Shown: positions 1 to 8,759 of the stretch, piece after piece
Numbering within the stretch: position 1 is the stretch's first letter
Layout: every line of letters starts with the position of its first letter
Assembly: GCF_963457605.1 (NCBI RefSeq)
Contig: NZ_OY735139.1
Coordinates: 2,510,001-2,574,000, forward strand
DNA from: an uncultured Gellertiella sp.
GTDB lineage: Bacteria > Pseudomonadota > Alphaproteobacteria > Rhizobiales > Rhizobiaceae
Reading direction: 5' to 3'
Length of the DNA: 64,000 bases
Position numbers and translations under genes: made by a program
Notes under the pieces: generated by a model
Database searches by the model: none
What the model was told of the DNA's origin: nothing
Seen by the model: only the letters and a program-made list of their open reading frames with translations

Positions 1-471
1 GGCCCGATGATCGACAGCAATGCGCTGGCCAAGGTCAAGGAACATGTGGAAGACGCCGTCTCCAAGGGGGCGAAGATCGCTGTTGGCGGCAAGCAGCCGG
101 AACAGGGCGGCCTGTTCTACCAGCCGACGATCCTGACCGGCGTGACCAGCGACATGCTGGTCGCCCGCGAGGAAACCTTCGGCCCCGTCGCGCCGCTGTT
201 CCGTTTCGAAACCGAAGCGGAAGTGGTGGAGCTTGCCAATGACACGGAATTCGGTCTTGCCTCCTATTTCTACTCGAAGGACGTGGCCAAGATCTTCCGC
301 GTTGCCGAACAGCTGGAATATGGCATGGTCGGCATCAATACCGGCCTGATTTCCACCGAAGTCGCCCCCTTCGGCGGCATCAAGCAGTCCGGCACCGGCC
401 GCGAGGGCTCGAAATACGGTATCGATGATTATACCGAGCTGAAATACATGTGCCTCGGCGGCATCGAATGA
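1..471 (+). CDS. gabD: NAD(P)-dependent succinate-semialdehyde dehydrogenase, 3' part only
   Basis: The gene enters from the left edge in frame 1, and about 156 C-terminal residues are visible. They match the end of GabD-type aldehyde dehydrogenases: a GPMIDSNAL segment, the [11 protein letters not shown] cofactor-binding motif, and the [17 protein letters not shown] motif near the C-terminus. The family oxidises succinate semialdehyde to succinate, the last step of GABA catabolism, in the cytoplasm. The catalytic cysteine lies upstream of the window, so activity cannot be judged. A rho-independent terminator follows about 27 bases after the stop. GabD rather than another ALDH is an assignment from C-terminal resemblance. 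Confidence 0.85.
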   Translation, partial: GPMIDSNALAKVKEHVEDAVSKGAKIAVGGKQPEQGGLFYQPTILTGVTSDMLVAREETFGPVAPLFRFETEAEVVELANDTEFGLASYFYSKDVAKIFRVAEQLEYGMVGINTGLISTEVAPFGGIKQSGTGREGSKYGIDDYTELKYMCLGGIE

Positions 472-497
472 TGGTCTGCTGACCTTTCGAAGGTTTC

Positions 498-533
498 AAT
501 CCCGGTCTCTTCCAGAGGAGGCCGGGATTTTTC
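498..533 (+). terminator. Rho-independent terminator after gabD
   Basis: Arms AATCCCGG (498-505) and CCGGGATT (522-529) pair perfectly and are followed by a T run. It lies just past the gabD stop and just before the convergent small transporter gene, so it may act for both strands. Confidence 0.75.
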
Positions 534-536
534 GTT

Positions 537-914
537 TCAGGCGGCGCGTCCGAACGCCACCAGCACGATGCCGAGGGCTGTAACTGCAATTCCGAGCATC
601 GATAGCCGGCTCACCTGTTCGCCGAGCAGGAAAATCCCCGACAGCGTGGTGATGACAATGCCCAGCGCCACGAAGGGATAGGCCAGCGATACCGGGATCT
701 TCGACAGAACCAGCAGCCACAGCAGCGTGCCGAATCCGTAGGCGGCAAGACCACCCAGAATCCAGGGCGACAGCGCGATGGCCAGCACCGCATCGACCCG
801 GGTTGCGCCGGGCTGGAAGGCCGCTGCAACCGCGGGCCGGGTCATGCCGATTCGAAACAGGGTCTGGGCAAAGGCGCTCAACCCGACGCTGACCAGGATC
901 AGGACATAATGCAT
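537..914 (-). CDS. Small EamA/SMR-like membrane transporter (candidate lipid-sugar flippase subunit)
   Basis: A 125-aa protein with four hydrophobic segments spanning nearly its whole length, resembling EmrE/EamA-type half transporters, including ArnE/ArnF-type flippase subunits. Small proteins of this class work as dimers in the inner membrane. It is the third gene of a leftward set, beginning 10 bases after the stop of the GT-C-like gene, which itself overlaps the UbiA gene. That context suggests it flips a polyprenyl-phosphate-linked sugar made by the UbiA enzyme; this is inference. A multidrug or metabolite exporter is the alternative. Confidence 0.65.
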   Translation of the reverse strand: MHYVLILVSVGLSAFAQTLFRIGMTRPAVAAAFQPGATRVDAVLAIALSPWILGGLAAYGFGTLLWLLVLSKIPVSLAYPFVALGIVITTLSGIFLLGEQVSRLSMLGIAVTALGIVLVAFGRAA

Positions 915-924
915 GGTGGCTTCC

Positions 925-2649
925 TCAGGGATTTCGGGTCAGGGGGCCATAGATGCAGAGATCGCCATCCCGATAGGCAGGTGGGATGGACACGGCAGCA
1001 TCGCAGAAGCTCGCGACATGGGAAATGCCATGGGCGCTGGCATAGGCAATCCTTTGCGCTGCCGTGTCGAGCCGCAGCACCTCGTCATAGCGGTTGCGCC
1101 AGGTGCGGAAGTTTTCCGGAGCCCACATGGCGGCGGCGCCGAATTTGTAATTGGTCCAGATGGAGCGCTCCGAGGTGGCGACGAAGCCCGCCATTTCCAT
1201 GTCGAGGAAACGGGCGGCGGGACTTGTGCCCGGCGGCAGCGGTTCGGCGCGGATCGGCAGCAGCACCAGCGCATCGGGCGGTGAATTGTCACGCATCCAG
1301 CGACCGGCTCTTTCCCATGTCCCGGTGATCGCCGAGAGATTGCGCATCTCCTGCCAGAGCGAGAAAAGCATTGGCCCGGTAAAGGCCAGCGACAGGGCGA
1401 AGACGGCACCGGAGGCCTTCACCAGCAGATCGCTGTCGAGCACGGTGAGCCGGAACCGGGCTTCGATCCAGGCGCGATAGGCCAGAAGCACCAGCATGGC
1501 GGTAAAGGCGGGCCTGCCGAACACCAGCATGCTGGCAAGCAGCAGCCCGAACACCCGGTCGTGCCGCTGCGGCCCGTTGCTGACCCAGCCGGCAGCCAGC
1601 ATCGCCATGCCGGTCACGGCAAGCAGTTGCAGCAGCACGGCGCTGCGGATGAAGTGCAGGTTCAGGATCAGCCGGGATTCGGTGACGAGAGGAACGAGGC
1701 TGCCGACGGTGAGAAGGGCGGTGGCGGCCAGCGACAGGGCAAGAAACATCCGCCCGTTCGCCTTCAGCAGCCACGGCAGCGGCAACAGCGCTGCGACCAG
1801 CAATCCGATCATCACATGGTCTTCGCGCGGAAGGCTGTCCATGAAGAAGTGGAACGGGAAGAAGCCACGCAGGAACGCCGCATAGGAATAGTCGGGTGCT
1901 GCCCCGCTCCCCGCCTTGGCCAGCACCGCGTGCAGCACCGGCAGAAGCAGCGGCAGGCCGAGCAGCGTGCCGCCACCGACCGCCAGCGCCAGGCGCTTCG
2001 GATCGATTTCGCCCGCGCGCCATTGCACGGCGATGACGGCAAGCCACAGCGGCGCCAGCCAGACCGCCATGAAGGCATTCAGCCAGAAGGTCAGGCAGGC
2101 GAGAAACACCGACAGAAGATGCCGTCTTGCCAGCGCTGCTGAAAGGCAGAACAGCAGCACCGCATTGGCAAGTTCCGAATGGGAGAAATACTCGATGTCA
2201 AGCCCGCCGCCCCCCGGCGCATAGCCACGCGCCAGCGGCGAGACGGCAAAGAGCAGCAGGAACAGGCCGGTAAAGATCCGTCCGCGATAGCCAAACCGGG
2301 CTGCAAGCGAGAGGATCGCCGCCATCATCAGCGCGCGCGACAGCAGGAAGGCGATGAACAGGAACAGCTTTGGCGCGATGAAGCGGGCGCTACCGGCAAA
2401 CAGCATCCAGAAGCCGGAGGAGAAATGCCGCAACGACTGGACGAAGGCGTCATCTGCAAATTGCGGCAGGTCGTAATCGGCCTTCAGGATCGGCAGATGG
2501 TAGATGTTGTTGTTGAAATAGGGGACATAGCCGGTAAACAGCACCGACAGCAGGGTGGCGGCAACAATCCAGAACAGCCGCTCCAGCGGCGCGACGGAAG
2601 CGGTATCAGCGCGGGCGTGGTCCGCGGTGGTCATGCCTGCGGCGGACAT
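925..2649 (-). CDS. Polytopic membrane protein, GT-C-like, function unknown
   Basis: A 574-aa protein with a short charged N-terminus, roughly ten or more transmembrane segments and a soluble C-terminal stretch of about 130 residues. The first periplasmic loop carries the acidic pair Asp-Asp (in PQFADDAFVQSL), a layout typical of GT-C glycosyltransferases that use polyprenyl-phosphate sugars. I do not recognise a named family. Its ATG overlaps the UbiA stop (TGATG), so translation is probably coupled. Sitting between a prenyl-phosphate glycosyl donor synthase and a small transporter, it is the likely glycosyl transfer enzyme of the module. GT-C membership is inferred from topology and context. 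Confidence 0.6.
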   Translation of the reverse strand: MSAAGMTTADHARADTASVAPLERLFWIVAATLLSVLFTGYVPYFNNNIYHLPILKADYDLPQFADDAFVQSLRHFSSGFWMLFAGSARFIAPKLFLFIAFLLSRALMMAAILSLAARFGYRGRIFTGLFLLLFAVSPLARGYAPGGGGLDIEYFSHSELANAVLLFCLSAALARRHLLSVFLACLTFWLNAFMAVWLAPLWLAVIAVQWRAGEIDPKRLALAVGGGTLLGLPLLLPVLHAVLAKAGSGAAPDYSYAAFLRGFFPFHFFMDSLPREDHVMIGLLVAALLPLPWLLKANGRMFLALSLAATALLTVGSLVPLVTESRLILNLHFIRSAVLLQLLAVTGMAMLAAGWVSNGPQRHDRVFGLLLASMLVFGRPAFTAMLVLLAYRAWIEARFRLTVLDSDLLVKASGAVFALSLAFTGPMLFSLWQEMRNLSAITGTWERAGRWMRDNSPPDALVLLPIRAEPLPPGTSPAARFLDMEMAGFVATSERSIWTNYKFGAAAMWAPENFRTWRNRYDEVLRLDTAAQRIAYASAHGISHVASFCDAAVSIPPAYRDGDLCIYGPLTRNP

Positions 2650-4049
2650 CAGAGTGCAGCACCGACAATGGCAAGGGCGAGGCCGCCAACGATCCAGCTT
2701 GCCCTGTCCTTCAGCGCGAACAGGATCGGATCATCATGCAACTGCCGCCGGTGGGCGAGGAGCAGGGTGCGGGACACCCAGTAAAGAAACAGCGGGCAGA
2801 GCAGCCACAGCACTTCCGGTCGGCCATAGAGCCGCAGGACAGCGTCGGAATTGACATAGAGCGCCAGAACCGTGATTGCGTTCATGCCGGCCGCCGCCGC
2901 AAGGGCGGCAATGATCGGCAGGTCGGAAATCTTGTAATCGCGGTTGGCGGGATCGGGCAGATCCCTGTCGAGCCGGGTCGAAAGCTCGACATAGCGCTTG
3001 ATCAGGGCGAGCGCGGTGAACATCAGCAAGGCAAAGGCAAACAGCCATTCCGACACCGGAACTGTAATCGCCGCAGCGCCCGCCACCACCCGCAGCGTAT
3101 AAAGCAGCGACAGGATTGTCACATCGACCAGCATCATCCGCTTCAGCACCAGCGAGTAGGCGGTGGTGAGCGCGAGGTAACCTGAAAGCAAACCAATGAA
3201 CAGCGGCGGCAGGAAGAAGGCCATCAGCCCGGAGCCTGCAAGGAGCAGCGGGATCATCGCCAGCCCCTCGGCAAGACCCACCGTGCCTGCGGCCAGCGGC
3301 CTGTCCTTCTTGGTGGGATGGGCGCGGTCGGCCTTGAGGTCGATCACATCGTTCAGCACATAGACGGCGGAGGCAGCAAAGCAGAAGGCAAGCGCTGCAA
3401 GCAGGGACAGGATCAGGTTTTCAGCCGAAAACTGGTGCGAGGTCAGGAGCGGCACCAGCACCAGCGCATTCTTGGCATATTGATGCGGGCGCAGCAGGCG
3501 GATGCGGGCGGCAATATCAGGATGGCGGCGTGAAAAGGCGAGCGCCTCCACCCCGGATCGTTTCAGCCGGGTTTCGGATCTCTGGTCGAGGTTCACGCCA
3601 TAGGCCTGGCGGGCACCCTTCCAGAGGCCGATGTCAGCGGCGTCGCTGCCGATAAAGTCGTAGCCCCCGTCTTCGAGTGAACTGCCATCGGCAATCACGC
3701 CATCAAACAGATCGAGATGCGCGGCAATGGCGCGCGCTTCCTCTGGATGGTCCGTGCCCAGCAGATAGACCGGGCGACCGGCGGATTTCACGATGCCGAT
3801 GAAGTCAAGCACCTCCGGTCGGCAGGGCAGGGTGGCGACATCGAGCGTCGAGGGCTCCGGGGCCCGGGTTCCGAAAGCCGATGAAAGGGCCGCCCGCAGG
3901 CCGCGCTCGGCAAGCAGGTTCGCAAGCCTTTCATGGCCGAGTTGGACCGGCAGCAGCGCCCCCTCGAGCGAGACCACCAGCGGAATGGATCGGGCGATGG
4001 CAAGCTCGGCGGACGCGTCCGTCCCAAGCGACTGGATATGCTGCTTCAT
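2649..4049 (-). CDS. UbiA-family prenyltransferase with N-terminal HAD-like domain (decaprenyl-phosphate phosphoribosyltransferase-like)
   Basis: The C-terminal ~290 residues form a UbiA membrane domain with the Mg/prenyl-phosphate motif NDVIDLKADRAHPTKKDRP, closest in pattern to DPPR synthases that put phosphoribose on polyprenyl phosphate. The N-terminal ~170 residues look like a HAD domain, but motif I reads VVSLEGALL where active HAD phosphatases have DxDxT, so the nucleophile is absent and the domain is probably not a phosphatase. The start is uncertain: ATG at 4049 fits the domain edge, while ATG at 4127, preceded by a GGGGGAG, is an alternative. The gene is first in a set with a GT-C-like protein and a small transporter, suggesting a lipid-linked pentose pathway. 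Confidence 0.75.
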   Translation of the reverse strand: MKQHIQSLGTDASAELAIARSIPLVVSLEGALLPVQLGHERLANLLAERGLRAALSSAFGTRAPEPSTLDVATLPCRPEVLDFIGIVKSAGRPVYLLGTDHPEEARAIAAHLDLFDGVIADGSSLEDGGYDFIGSDAADIGLWKGARQAYGVNLDQRSETRLKRSGVEALAFSRRHPDIAARIRLLRPHQYAKNALVLVPLLTSHQFSAENLILSLLAALAFCFAASAVYVLNDVIDLKADRAHPTKKDRPLAAGTVGLAEGLAMIPLLLAGSGLMAFFLPPLFIGLLSGYLALTTAYSLVLKRMMLVDVTILSLLYTLRVVAGAAAITVPVSEWLFAFALLMFTALALIKRYVELSTRLDRDLPDPANRDYKISDLPIIAALAAAAGMNAITVLALYVNSDAVLRLYGRPEVLWLLCPLFLYWVSRTLLLAHRRQLHDDPILFALKDRASWIVGGLALAIVGAAL

Positions 4050-4158
4050 GCGCACGTTTTCTGGCCCCGTTCCTCGATGATGGAGTGCGGCCAGTATGGG
4101 GCAATTGATTAAAGCTTGCTTTAACATGGTCTCCCCCGGCTCCCTGCAGAGACACATA

Positions 4159-4209
4159 AAAAGCCGCTTCTCACGGGAAAGGCAAATGGCTTTCCGGAGA
4201 AGCGGCTTT
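4159..4209 (-). terminator. Strong rho-independent terminator of efp
   Basis: A 13-bp perfect stem (4160-4172 with 4197-4209) extended by an inner GGGAAAG/CTTTCC pairing. Read leftwards it ends in GGCTTTTT, as expected for a terminator of efp. It sits immediately upstream of the UbiA gene, insulating the two. Confidence 0.85.
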
Positions 4210-4255
4210 GGCAGGCAAGGCCCCGGTTAGGGGCGACTTGAAAGACAGGACCGGA

Positions 4256-4825
4256 TCAGTCCTTGGCGCGTTCCATGTAGGAACCGTCTTCGGTCATGAT
4301 GACGACGCGGGTCCCGGCGGTGATATGCGGCGGCACGAGGGTGCGCAGGCCATTCGACAGGATCGCGGGCTTGTAGGAGGAGGAGGCCGTCTGGCCCTTG
4401 ACGACCGGCTCGGTTTCCATGATCTCCAGCGTCACGGTGCGCGGCAGTTCCATTGCCAGCGCAATGCCTTCATAGATCGACAGGATGACGCTCATGCCTT
4501 CCTGGAGATAGGCCTTCATGTCGCCGACCGTTTCGGCGTCGACGGCCACCTGGTCATAGTTCTCGGGGTTCATGAAGTGGTAGCCTTCGCCATCCTCATA
4601 GAGGAACTGGAAGGGGCGGTCCTCGACGAAGGCGCGCTCGACCTGTTCGGTGGTGCGCCAGCGTTCCGATACCTTCACGCCGTCAACGATGCGGCGCATG
4701 TCGACCTGTGTGACCGGCGTGCCCTTGCCGGGGTGAAAGTTCTGGGCCGTCAGAACCACGTATAATTTGCCATCGACTTCGACGACATTGCCCTTGCGAA
4801 GCGAAGAGGCGATGATCTTTACCAT
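4256..4825 (-). CDS. efp: Translation elongation factor P
   Basis: At 189 aa the protein has the normal EF-P length and three-domain layout. The tip loop reads HPGKGT with Lys34, the residue that EpmA beta-lysylates. EF-P binds ribosomes stalled at polyproline and stimulates peptide bond formation. The ATG has a strong AAGGAAG ribosome binding site. It is divergent from epmA-epmB, whose products modify Lys34, across a 316-base region rich in inverted repeats. A strong terminator follows. No epmC hydroxylase gene is nearby. Confidence 0.97.
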   Translation of the reverse strand: MVKIIASSLRKGNVVEVDGKLYVVLTAQNFHPGKGTPVTQVDMRRIVDGVKVSERWRTTEQVERAFVEDRPFQFLYEDGEGYHFMNPENYDQVAVDAETVGDMKAYLQEGMSVILSIYEGIALAMELPRTVTLEIMETEPVVKGQTASSSYKPAILSNGLRTLVPPHITAGTRVVIMTEDGSYMERAKD

Positions 4826-5141
4826 AATACTTCCTTGTCACTGTCTGGATCGCATCGTAGAGGACTGGCTCTCGTGGTTTGATTTCGACATTTGTACCCC
4901 GTGTTCTGCACCCTCGAGAGCAAATGTCAAAATCTTGAAAACCACCAGCAAGTTATTGATTCCAGTGGAATTTACGGATTTGACATTCGATCCGCGAGGT
5001 CGCGGCAGATGGGAATCGAATGTCAAATTCATGCCACTGGACGTCTCCAGGAAAACGAGAATTTCTTGATTTCTGCGCGCAAGTACCGCAAATCCGGATA
5101 AATTGCCAGCCTTCCCTTGAACCAACGGTGAAGAAACCTGC
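4826..5141. promoter_or_regulatory. efp/epmA divergent intergenic region with two nested inverted repeats
   Basis: The region holds four copies of a GATTT(n)GACATTyG-like motif arranged as two inverted pairs. Pair A is 4881-4894 with 4921-4934 (14-nt arms, one mismatch), flanked by TGGTTT/AAAACCA. Pair B is 4978-4991 with 5015-5028 (14 nt, perfect), flanked by CCAGTGG (4962-4968) and CCACTGG (5034-5040). No credible gene lies here. The repeats could be operators for a regulator of both transcripts, RNA hairpins in a leader, or a mobile palindromic element of the kind scattered in rhizobial genomes. Confidence 0.6.
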
Positions 5142-6197
5142 ATGAAAACCACCTTTTCCCCCTGGTGGACACCCGATGTCCATGCCGACAGGCGGCCTTT
5201 CCTTCTCGGACGCAATGCCATCCAGGCGGCCTTTCGCGGTTTCTTCGCGCGCCACGACTTCATCGAGGTGGATACGGCGACGCTGCAGGTCTCGCCGGGC
5301 AACGAAGCGCATCTGCATGCCTTTGCCACCGAGGCGATCGACAATGCCGGTTCGCGCCATCCCTTCTATCTCCATACCTCGCCGGAATTTGCCTGCAAGA
5401 AACTGCTGGCGGCAGGCGAGAAGCGGATTTCCTGTTTTGCCCATGTCTATCGCAACCGCGAGCGCGGGCCGCTGCATCATCCCGAATTCACCATGCTGGA
5501 ATGGTATCGCGCCGGTGAAACCTATGAGAGCCTGATGCGCGACAGCGCCGAACTGATCGCGCTTGCCGCCGAGACCATGGGGTGCCGCCAATTCAGCTGG
5601 CGTGGCCGGATGATGGACCCGTTCGCGCAGCCGGAGCACCTGAGCGTCGCCGGGGCCTTCCAGCGGTTTGCAGGCATCGACCTTCTGGCCACCACGTCTC
5701 CAAACGGCGAGACGGACCGCGACGCGCTTGCCACTGCACTTGAAAAAGCGGGCATCCGCTACGCTTCGGATGATACCTGGGCGGATATGTTCAGCCGGGT
5801 TCTGGTGGAAAGGATCGAACCCCATCTCGGCTTTGGCCGGGCGACGGTGCTTTACGGCTATCCGGTCAGCGAGGCAGCCCTTGCCCGCCGCTCGCCCGAA
5901 GAGCCCCGCATCGCCGAGCGCTTCGAGCTTTATGCCTGCGGGGTCGAACTTGCCAATGCCTTCGGCGAATTGACCGATGCCGCCGAACAGCGCCGCCGCT
6001 TCAGCCTGGAAATGGCGGAAAAGCAGCGGGTCTATGGGGAAACCTATCCGCTCGACGAGGATTTCCTCGCAGCCCTCACCCGGATGCCCGAGGCATCCGG
6101 CATTGCGCTCGGCTTCGACCGGCTGGTGATGCTGGCAACCGGGGCGACCCGGATCGATCAGGTGATCTGGGCACCGGTGGCGGAGGCAGGCATTTGA
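5142..6197 (+). CDS. epmA: EF-P--(R)-beta-lysine ligase (GenX/PoxA)
   Basis: A 351-aa protein resembling the catalytic half of class II lysyl-tRNA synthetase without the anticodon-binding domain, the hallmark of EpmA. Visible class II motifs include FRNRE-type sequence in AHVYRNRERGPLHHPEFTML (motif 2) and GIALGFDRLVML (motif 3). It activates (R)-beta-lysine and attaches it to Lys34 of EF-P. Its stop overlaps the TTG start of epmB by four bases, so the two are translationally coupled. It is divergent from its protein substrate gene efp. Confidence 0.95.
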   Translation: MKTTFSPWWTPDVHADRRPFLLGRNAIQAAFRGFFARHDFIEVDTATLQVSPGNEAHLHAFATEAIDNAGSRHPFYLHTSPEFACKKLLAAGEKRISCFAHVYRNRERGPLHHPEFTMLEWYRAGETYESLMRDSAELIALAAETMGCRQFSWRGRMMDPFAQPEHLSVAGAFQRFAGIDLLATTSPNGETDRDALATALEKAGIRYASDDTWADMFSRVLVERIEPHLGFGRATVLYGYPVSEAALARRSPEEPRIAERFELYACGVELANAFGELTDAAEQRRRFSLEMAEKQRVYGETYPLDEDFLAALTRMPEASGIALGFDRLVMLATGATRIDQVIWAPVAEAGI

Positions 6198-7240
6198 CGG
6201 GCCGGACACTGCATACGGTCGAAGAACTGGTTGCCGCGGGATTGCTGCCCGGGGACCGGCTTGAGGATGCAAGAAAAGTTGCGCGCCGCTATGCAATCGG
6301 CATCACGCCCGGGATGGCGGACCTGATCCGCCACCCCGATGACCCCATCGGCCTGCAGTTCCTGCCACAGGCTTCGGAACTGCAGACCGCGCCGGAAGAA
6401 AGTGCCGATCCGATCGGTGACCACGCCCACAGCCCCGTGGAAGGCGTGGTGCACCGCTATCCGGACCGGGTGTTGCTGAAACTGCTGCATGTCTGCCCGG
6501 TCTATTGCCGCTTCTGCTTTCGCCGCGAGATGGTCGGGCCGGAGGGTGATGGCATGCTGGTGGGCGAAAAGCTTGCCGCCGCACTTGCCTATATCGCCGC
6601 CCATGAGGAGATCTGGGAGGTGATCCTGACCGGCGGTGATCCCCTGATGCTGTCACCGCGCCGGTTGGGCGAAGTGATGGCGGCGCTGGGTGCCATCAGC
6701 CATGTCCGGATCGTGCGGCTGCACAGCCGCGTGCCCGCCGTCGACCCCGCACGGATCGATGCCGCGATGATCGCGGCGCTGCGCCAGAGCGGCAAGGCCG
6801 TCTATCTCGCCCTCCACGCCAACCATCCGCGCGAGATGACCGGGGCGGCCTGCGACGCGGTGCGCCGCCTGGTTGATTCCGGCATTGTGATGCTGAGCCA
6901 GACCGTGCTGTTGAAGGGTGTCAATGACGATCCCGAGGTGCTGGCCGCGCTGATGCGGCTGTTCGTCGAAAACCGGATCAAACCCTATTACCTCCACCAT
7001 CCCGATCTCGCGCCCGGGACGGCGCATTTCCGCCTGTCGATCGAAGAGGGGCAGCGGGTTGTCTCGGCCTTGAGGGGCAGAATCTCCGGCCTCTGCCAGC
7101 CGGCCTATGTCCTCGATATTCCCGGAGGGCATGGCAAGACCAGTCTTCACGGCCAGTCCGCTCTGCCGCAACCAGATGGACGTCACCTTCTCACGGATTT
7201 CAGGGGTGGGCGGCACGTCTACCCGCCGGAGAAAAAATAG
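6194..7240 (+). CDS. epmB: EF-P lysine 2,3-aminomutase (YjeK type)
   Basis: A 348-aa radical-SAM enzyme. The iron-sulfur motif CPVYCRFC (CxxxCxxC, about residues 101-108) and the TGGDPLML stretch are typical of lysine 2,3-aminomutases. It converts (S)-alpha-lysine to (R)-beta-lysine for EpmA using SAM, a 4Fe-4S cluster and PLP. The start is a TTG overlapping the epmA TGA. Catabolic aminomutases are usually longer (over 400 aa), and the tight linkage to epmA and efp favours the EF-P role. Confidence 0.92.
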   Translation: MTGRTLHTVEELVAAGLLPGDRLEDARKVARRYAIGITPGMADLIRHPDDPIGLQFLPQASELQTAPEESADPIGDHAHSPVEGVVHRYPDRVLLKLLHVCPVYCRFCFRREMVGPEGDGMLVGEKLAAALAYIAAHEEIWEVILTGGDPLMLSPRRLGEVMAALGAISHVRIVRLHSRVPAVDPARIDAAMIAALRQSGKAVYLALHANHPREMTGAACDAVRRLVDSGIVMLSQTVLLKGVNDDPEVLAALMRLFVENRIKPYYLHHPDLAPGTAHFRLSIEEGQRVVSALRGRISGLCQPAYVLDIPGGHGKTSLHGQSALPQPDGRHLLTDFRGGRHVYPPEKK

Positions 7241-7634
7241 GACCTTCTGGCTGGATATCCCCGTTCATAATTCTTCCACCCCTAAATGAAATTAATTTTC
7301 GATGGAGCCTTATGGTAGTTTCATTCGTTTCATAATTCCGTGTTATGTGCATCTCACATCCTGTAGGATGGCGGGCAATGTCGTGATTTCAGCGGTGATC
7401 GACCAAAAAGATCTGAAATTTCAATTATTTCGCTTTTCAGCGCCATCTTTTTCCCGACCATTGATATGAAAATTGCATATATTTTGGCATGTTTGATAGC
7501 GTCATTGGCGCTAACCCGCATTGCCGGGCGTAGCGGAAAACGCGTTTTTTACAGGGGCAATGTATACATTTGTTTTTTGACTTAGTAGATAACCTAGAAT
7601 TATAAGCATGCGCAGTGAACCAAAGGGACCGGCC
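7241..7634. other. A+T-rich intergenic region before a LysR gene
   Basis: No gene is credible here. The stretch is visibly richer in A+T than its surroundings. It contains a perfect 12-bp palindrome AATGTATACATT at 7559-7570, about 65 bases upstream of the LysR start, which could be an operator. No clear terminator follows epmB. Confidence 0.5.
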
Positions 7635-8564
7635 ATGGCTTTGACTTTGAGGCAGATCGATGCGTTTCGAGCCGTCATGCTGCTGGGCACCCTGACCGAG
7701 GCGGCCCAGCATCTCGGCATATCCCAGCCTGCCATAAGCCGGTTGATCGCCGATCTCGAGCTGGAAATCGGATTCAAGCTGTTTGATCGCAGCGGCAGGC
7801 GGGTGGTCGCTACGGCGGAAGCCGAGTTGCTGGTCGATGAGGTCCGCCGTGCACTTGTCGGTCTCGACCAGATCAAGGAAACCGCCCTGGAAATCGGAAA
7901 ATTCCGCTTTTCGAGGCTCCGCCTGATCACGGTTCCGTCCGTCGCGTCCACCGTGGTGGCAGATCTCATAGAGGTCTTCTCGCGGCAGTTTCCGGAAACC
8001 TTCATCTCGCTGGAAGTCCAGGCTTCTGAAGCCGCAGCGGAATGGATCGTAACCCAGCAATGCGACCTCGGCATTGTCACCGATCTCCCGGAAAACCAGG
8101 CCTTCGCCAGTCGTCGGCTGATGGTCGATGCCATGCATTGCATCCTGCCGATGGACCATCCGCTTGCCGACAAGACGTTGCTGGTGCCCGAGGATTTTGC
8201 GGACCAGAATTTCATTTCCTTCCGCCCGAATTCCATCTTCCGCGCCCGTGTCGATCATATTTTCCAGCGCACGGGTGTCAATCGGCTTATGCGGTATGAA
8301 GTGCGGACCACGGAAGCCATCTGCTCCATGGTCGCCGCCGGTATCGGCATTTCCATCGTTGGTCCGCTCGGCCGACAGTCGACGGACGGTGAAAACAGTC
8401 GCTACCACATCCGGCCAATAGATCCGGCTCCGGATGTGGAGCTCTCGCTGCTCTGGTCCATGCATCGGCCCGTGCCGGTGGTGGCGCAGCAGTTCATGGC
8501 GGTAGCTGAACAGTATTTCAGAAACCATGCGAGCCAGAATGAAACAATCGAGGGCGCGATCTGA
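7635..8564 (+). CDS. LysR-family transcriptional regulator
   Basis: A 309-aa protein with an N-terminal winged helix-turn-helix (LRQIDAFRAV... LTEAAQHLGISQPAISRLI) and a C-terminal periplasmic-binding-like effector domain. ATG 7635 is preferred over the upstream ATG 7608 because AAAGGGA lies 7 bases before it. The domain order and length are ordinary for the family. The N-terminal sequence resembles the NocR/OccR-like branch that senses amino acids, but the effector is unknown. It precedes the carrier-protein cluster by about 195 bases in the same direction and may regulate it; this is inference. Confidence 0.85.
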   Translation: MALTLRQIDAFRAVMLLGTLTEAAQHLGISQPAISRLIADLELEIGFKLFDRSGRRVVATAEAELLVDEVRRALVGLDQIKETALEIGKFRFSRLRLITVPSVASTVVADLIEVFSRQFPETFISLEVQASEAAAEWIVTQQCDLGIVTDLPENQAFASRRLMVDAMHCILPMDHPLADKTLLVPEDFADQNFISFRPNSIFRARVDHIFQRTGVNRLMRYEVRTTEAICSMVAAGIGISIVGPLGRQSTDGENSRYHIRPIDPAPDVELSLLWSMHRPVPVVAQQFMAVAEQYFRNHASQNETIEGAI

Positions 8565-8759
8565 TCGCGCTTCCGTCTTGAGGGTGCAACACGGGAAACC
8601 GCGTGGCGGCAGGGTGTTCGCACCCGATTGCGACGATTCTCCGCTGTTCCAGTAAAGATCTTTAACTACAGCATTTATCTGAATCTTATCAAATCCCGGG
8701 TACATCGGTGGTTGATTTCATCGATCGCGCTTGCATGCGCCAGAACCGCGGGGACACCC

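Noticed and set aside
4838-5344. 168-codon open frame on the minus strand across the efp/epmA gap
   Set aside because: It runs through the inverted repeats and antisense to epmA, with no ribosome binding site and no domain.
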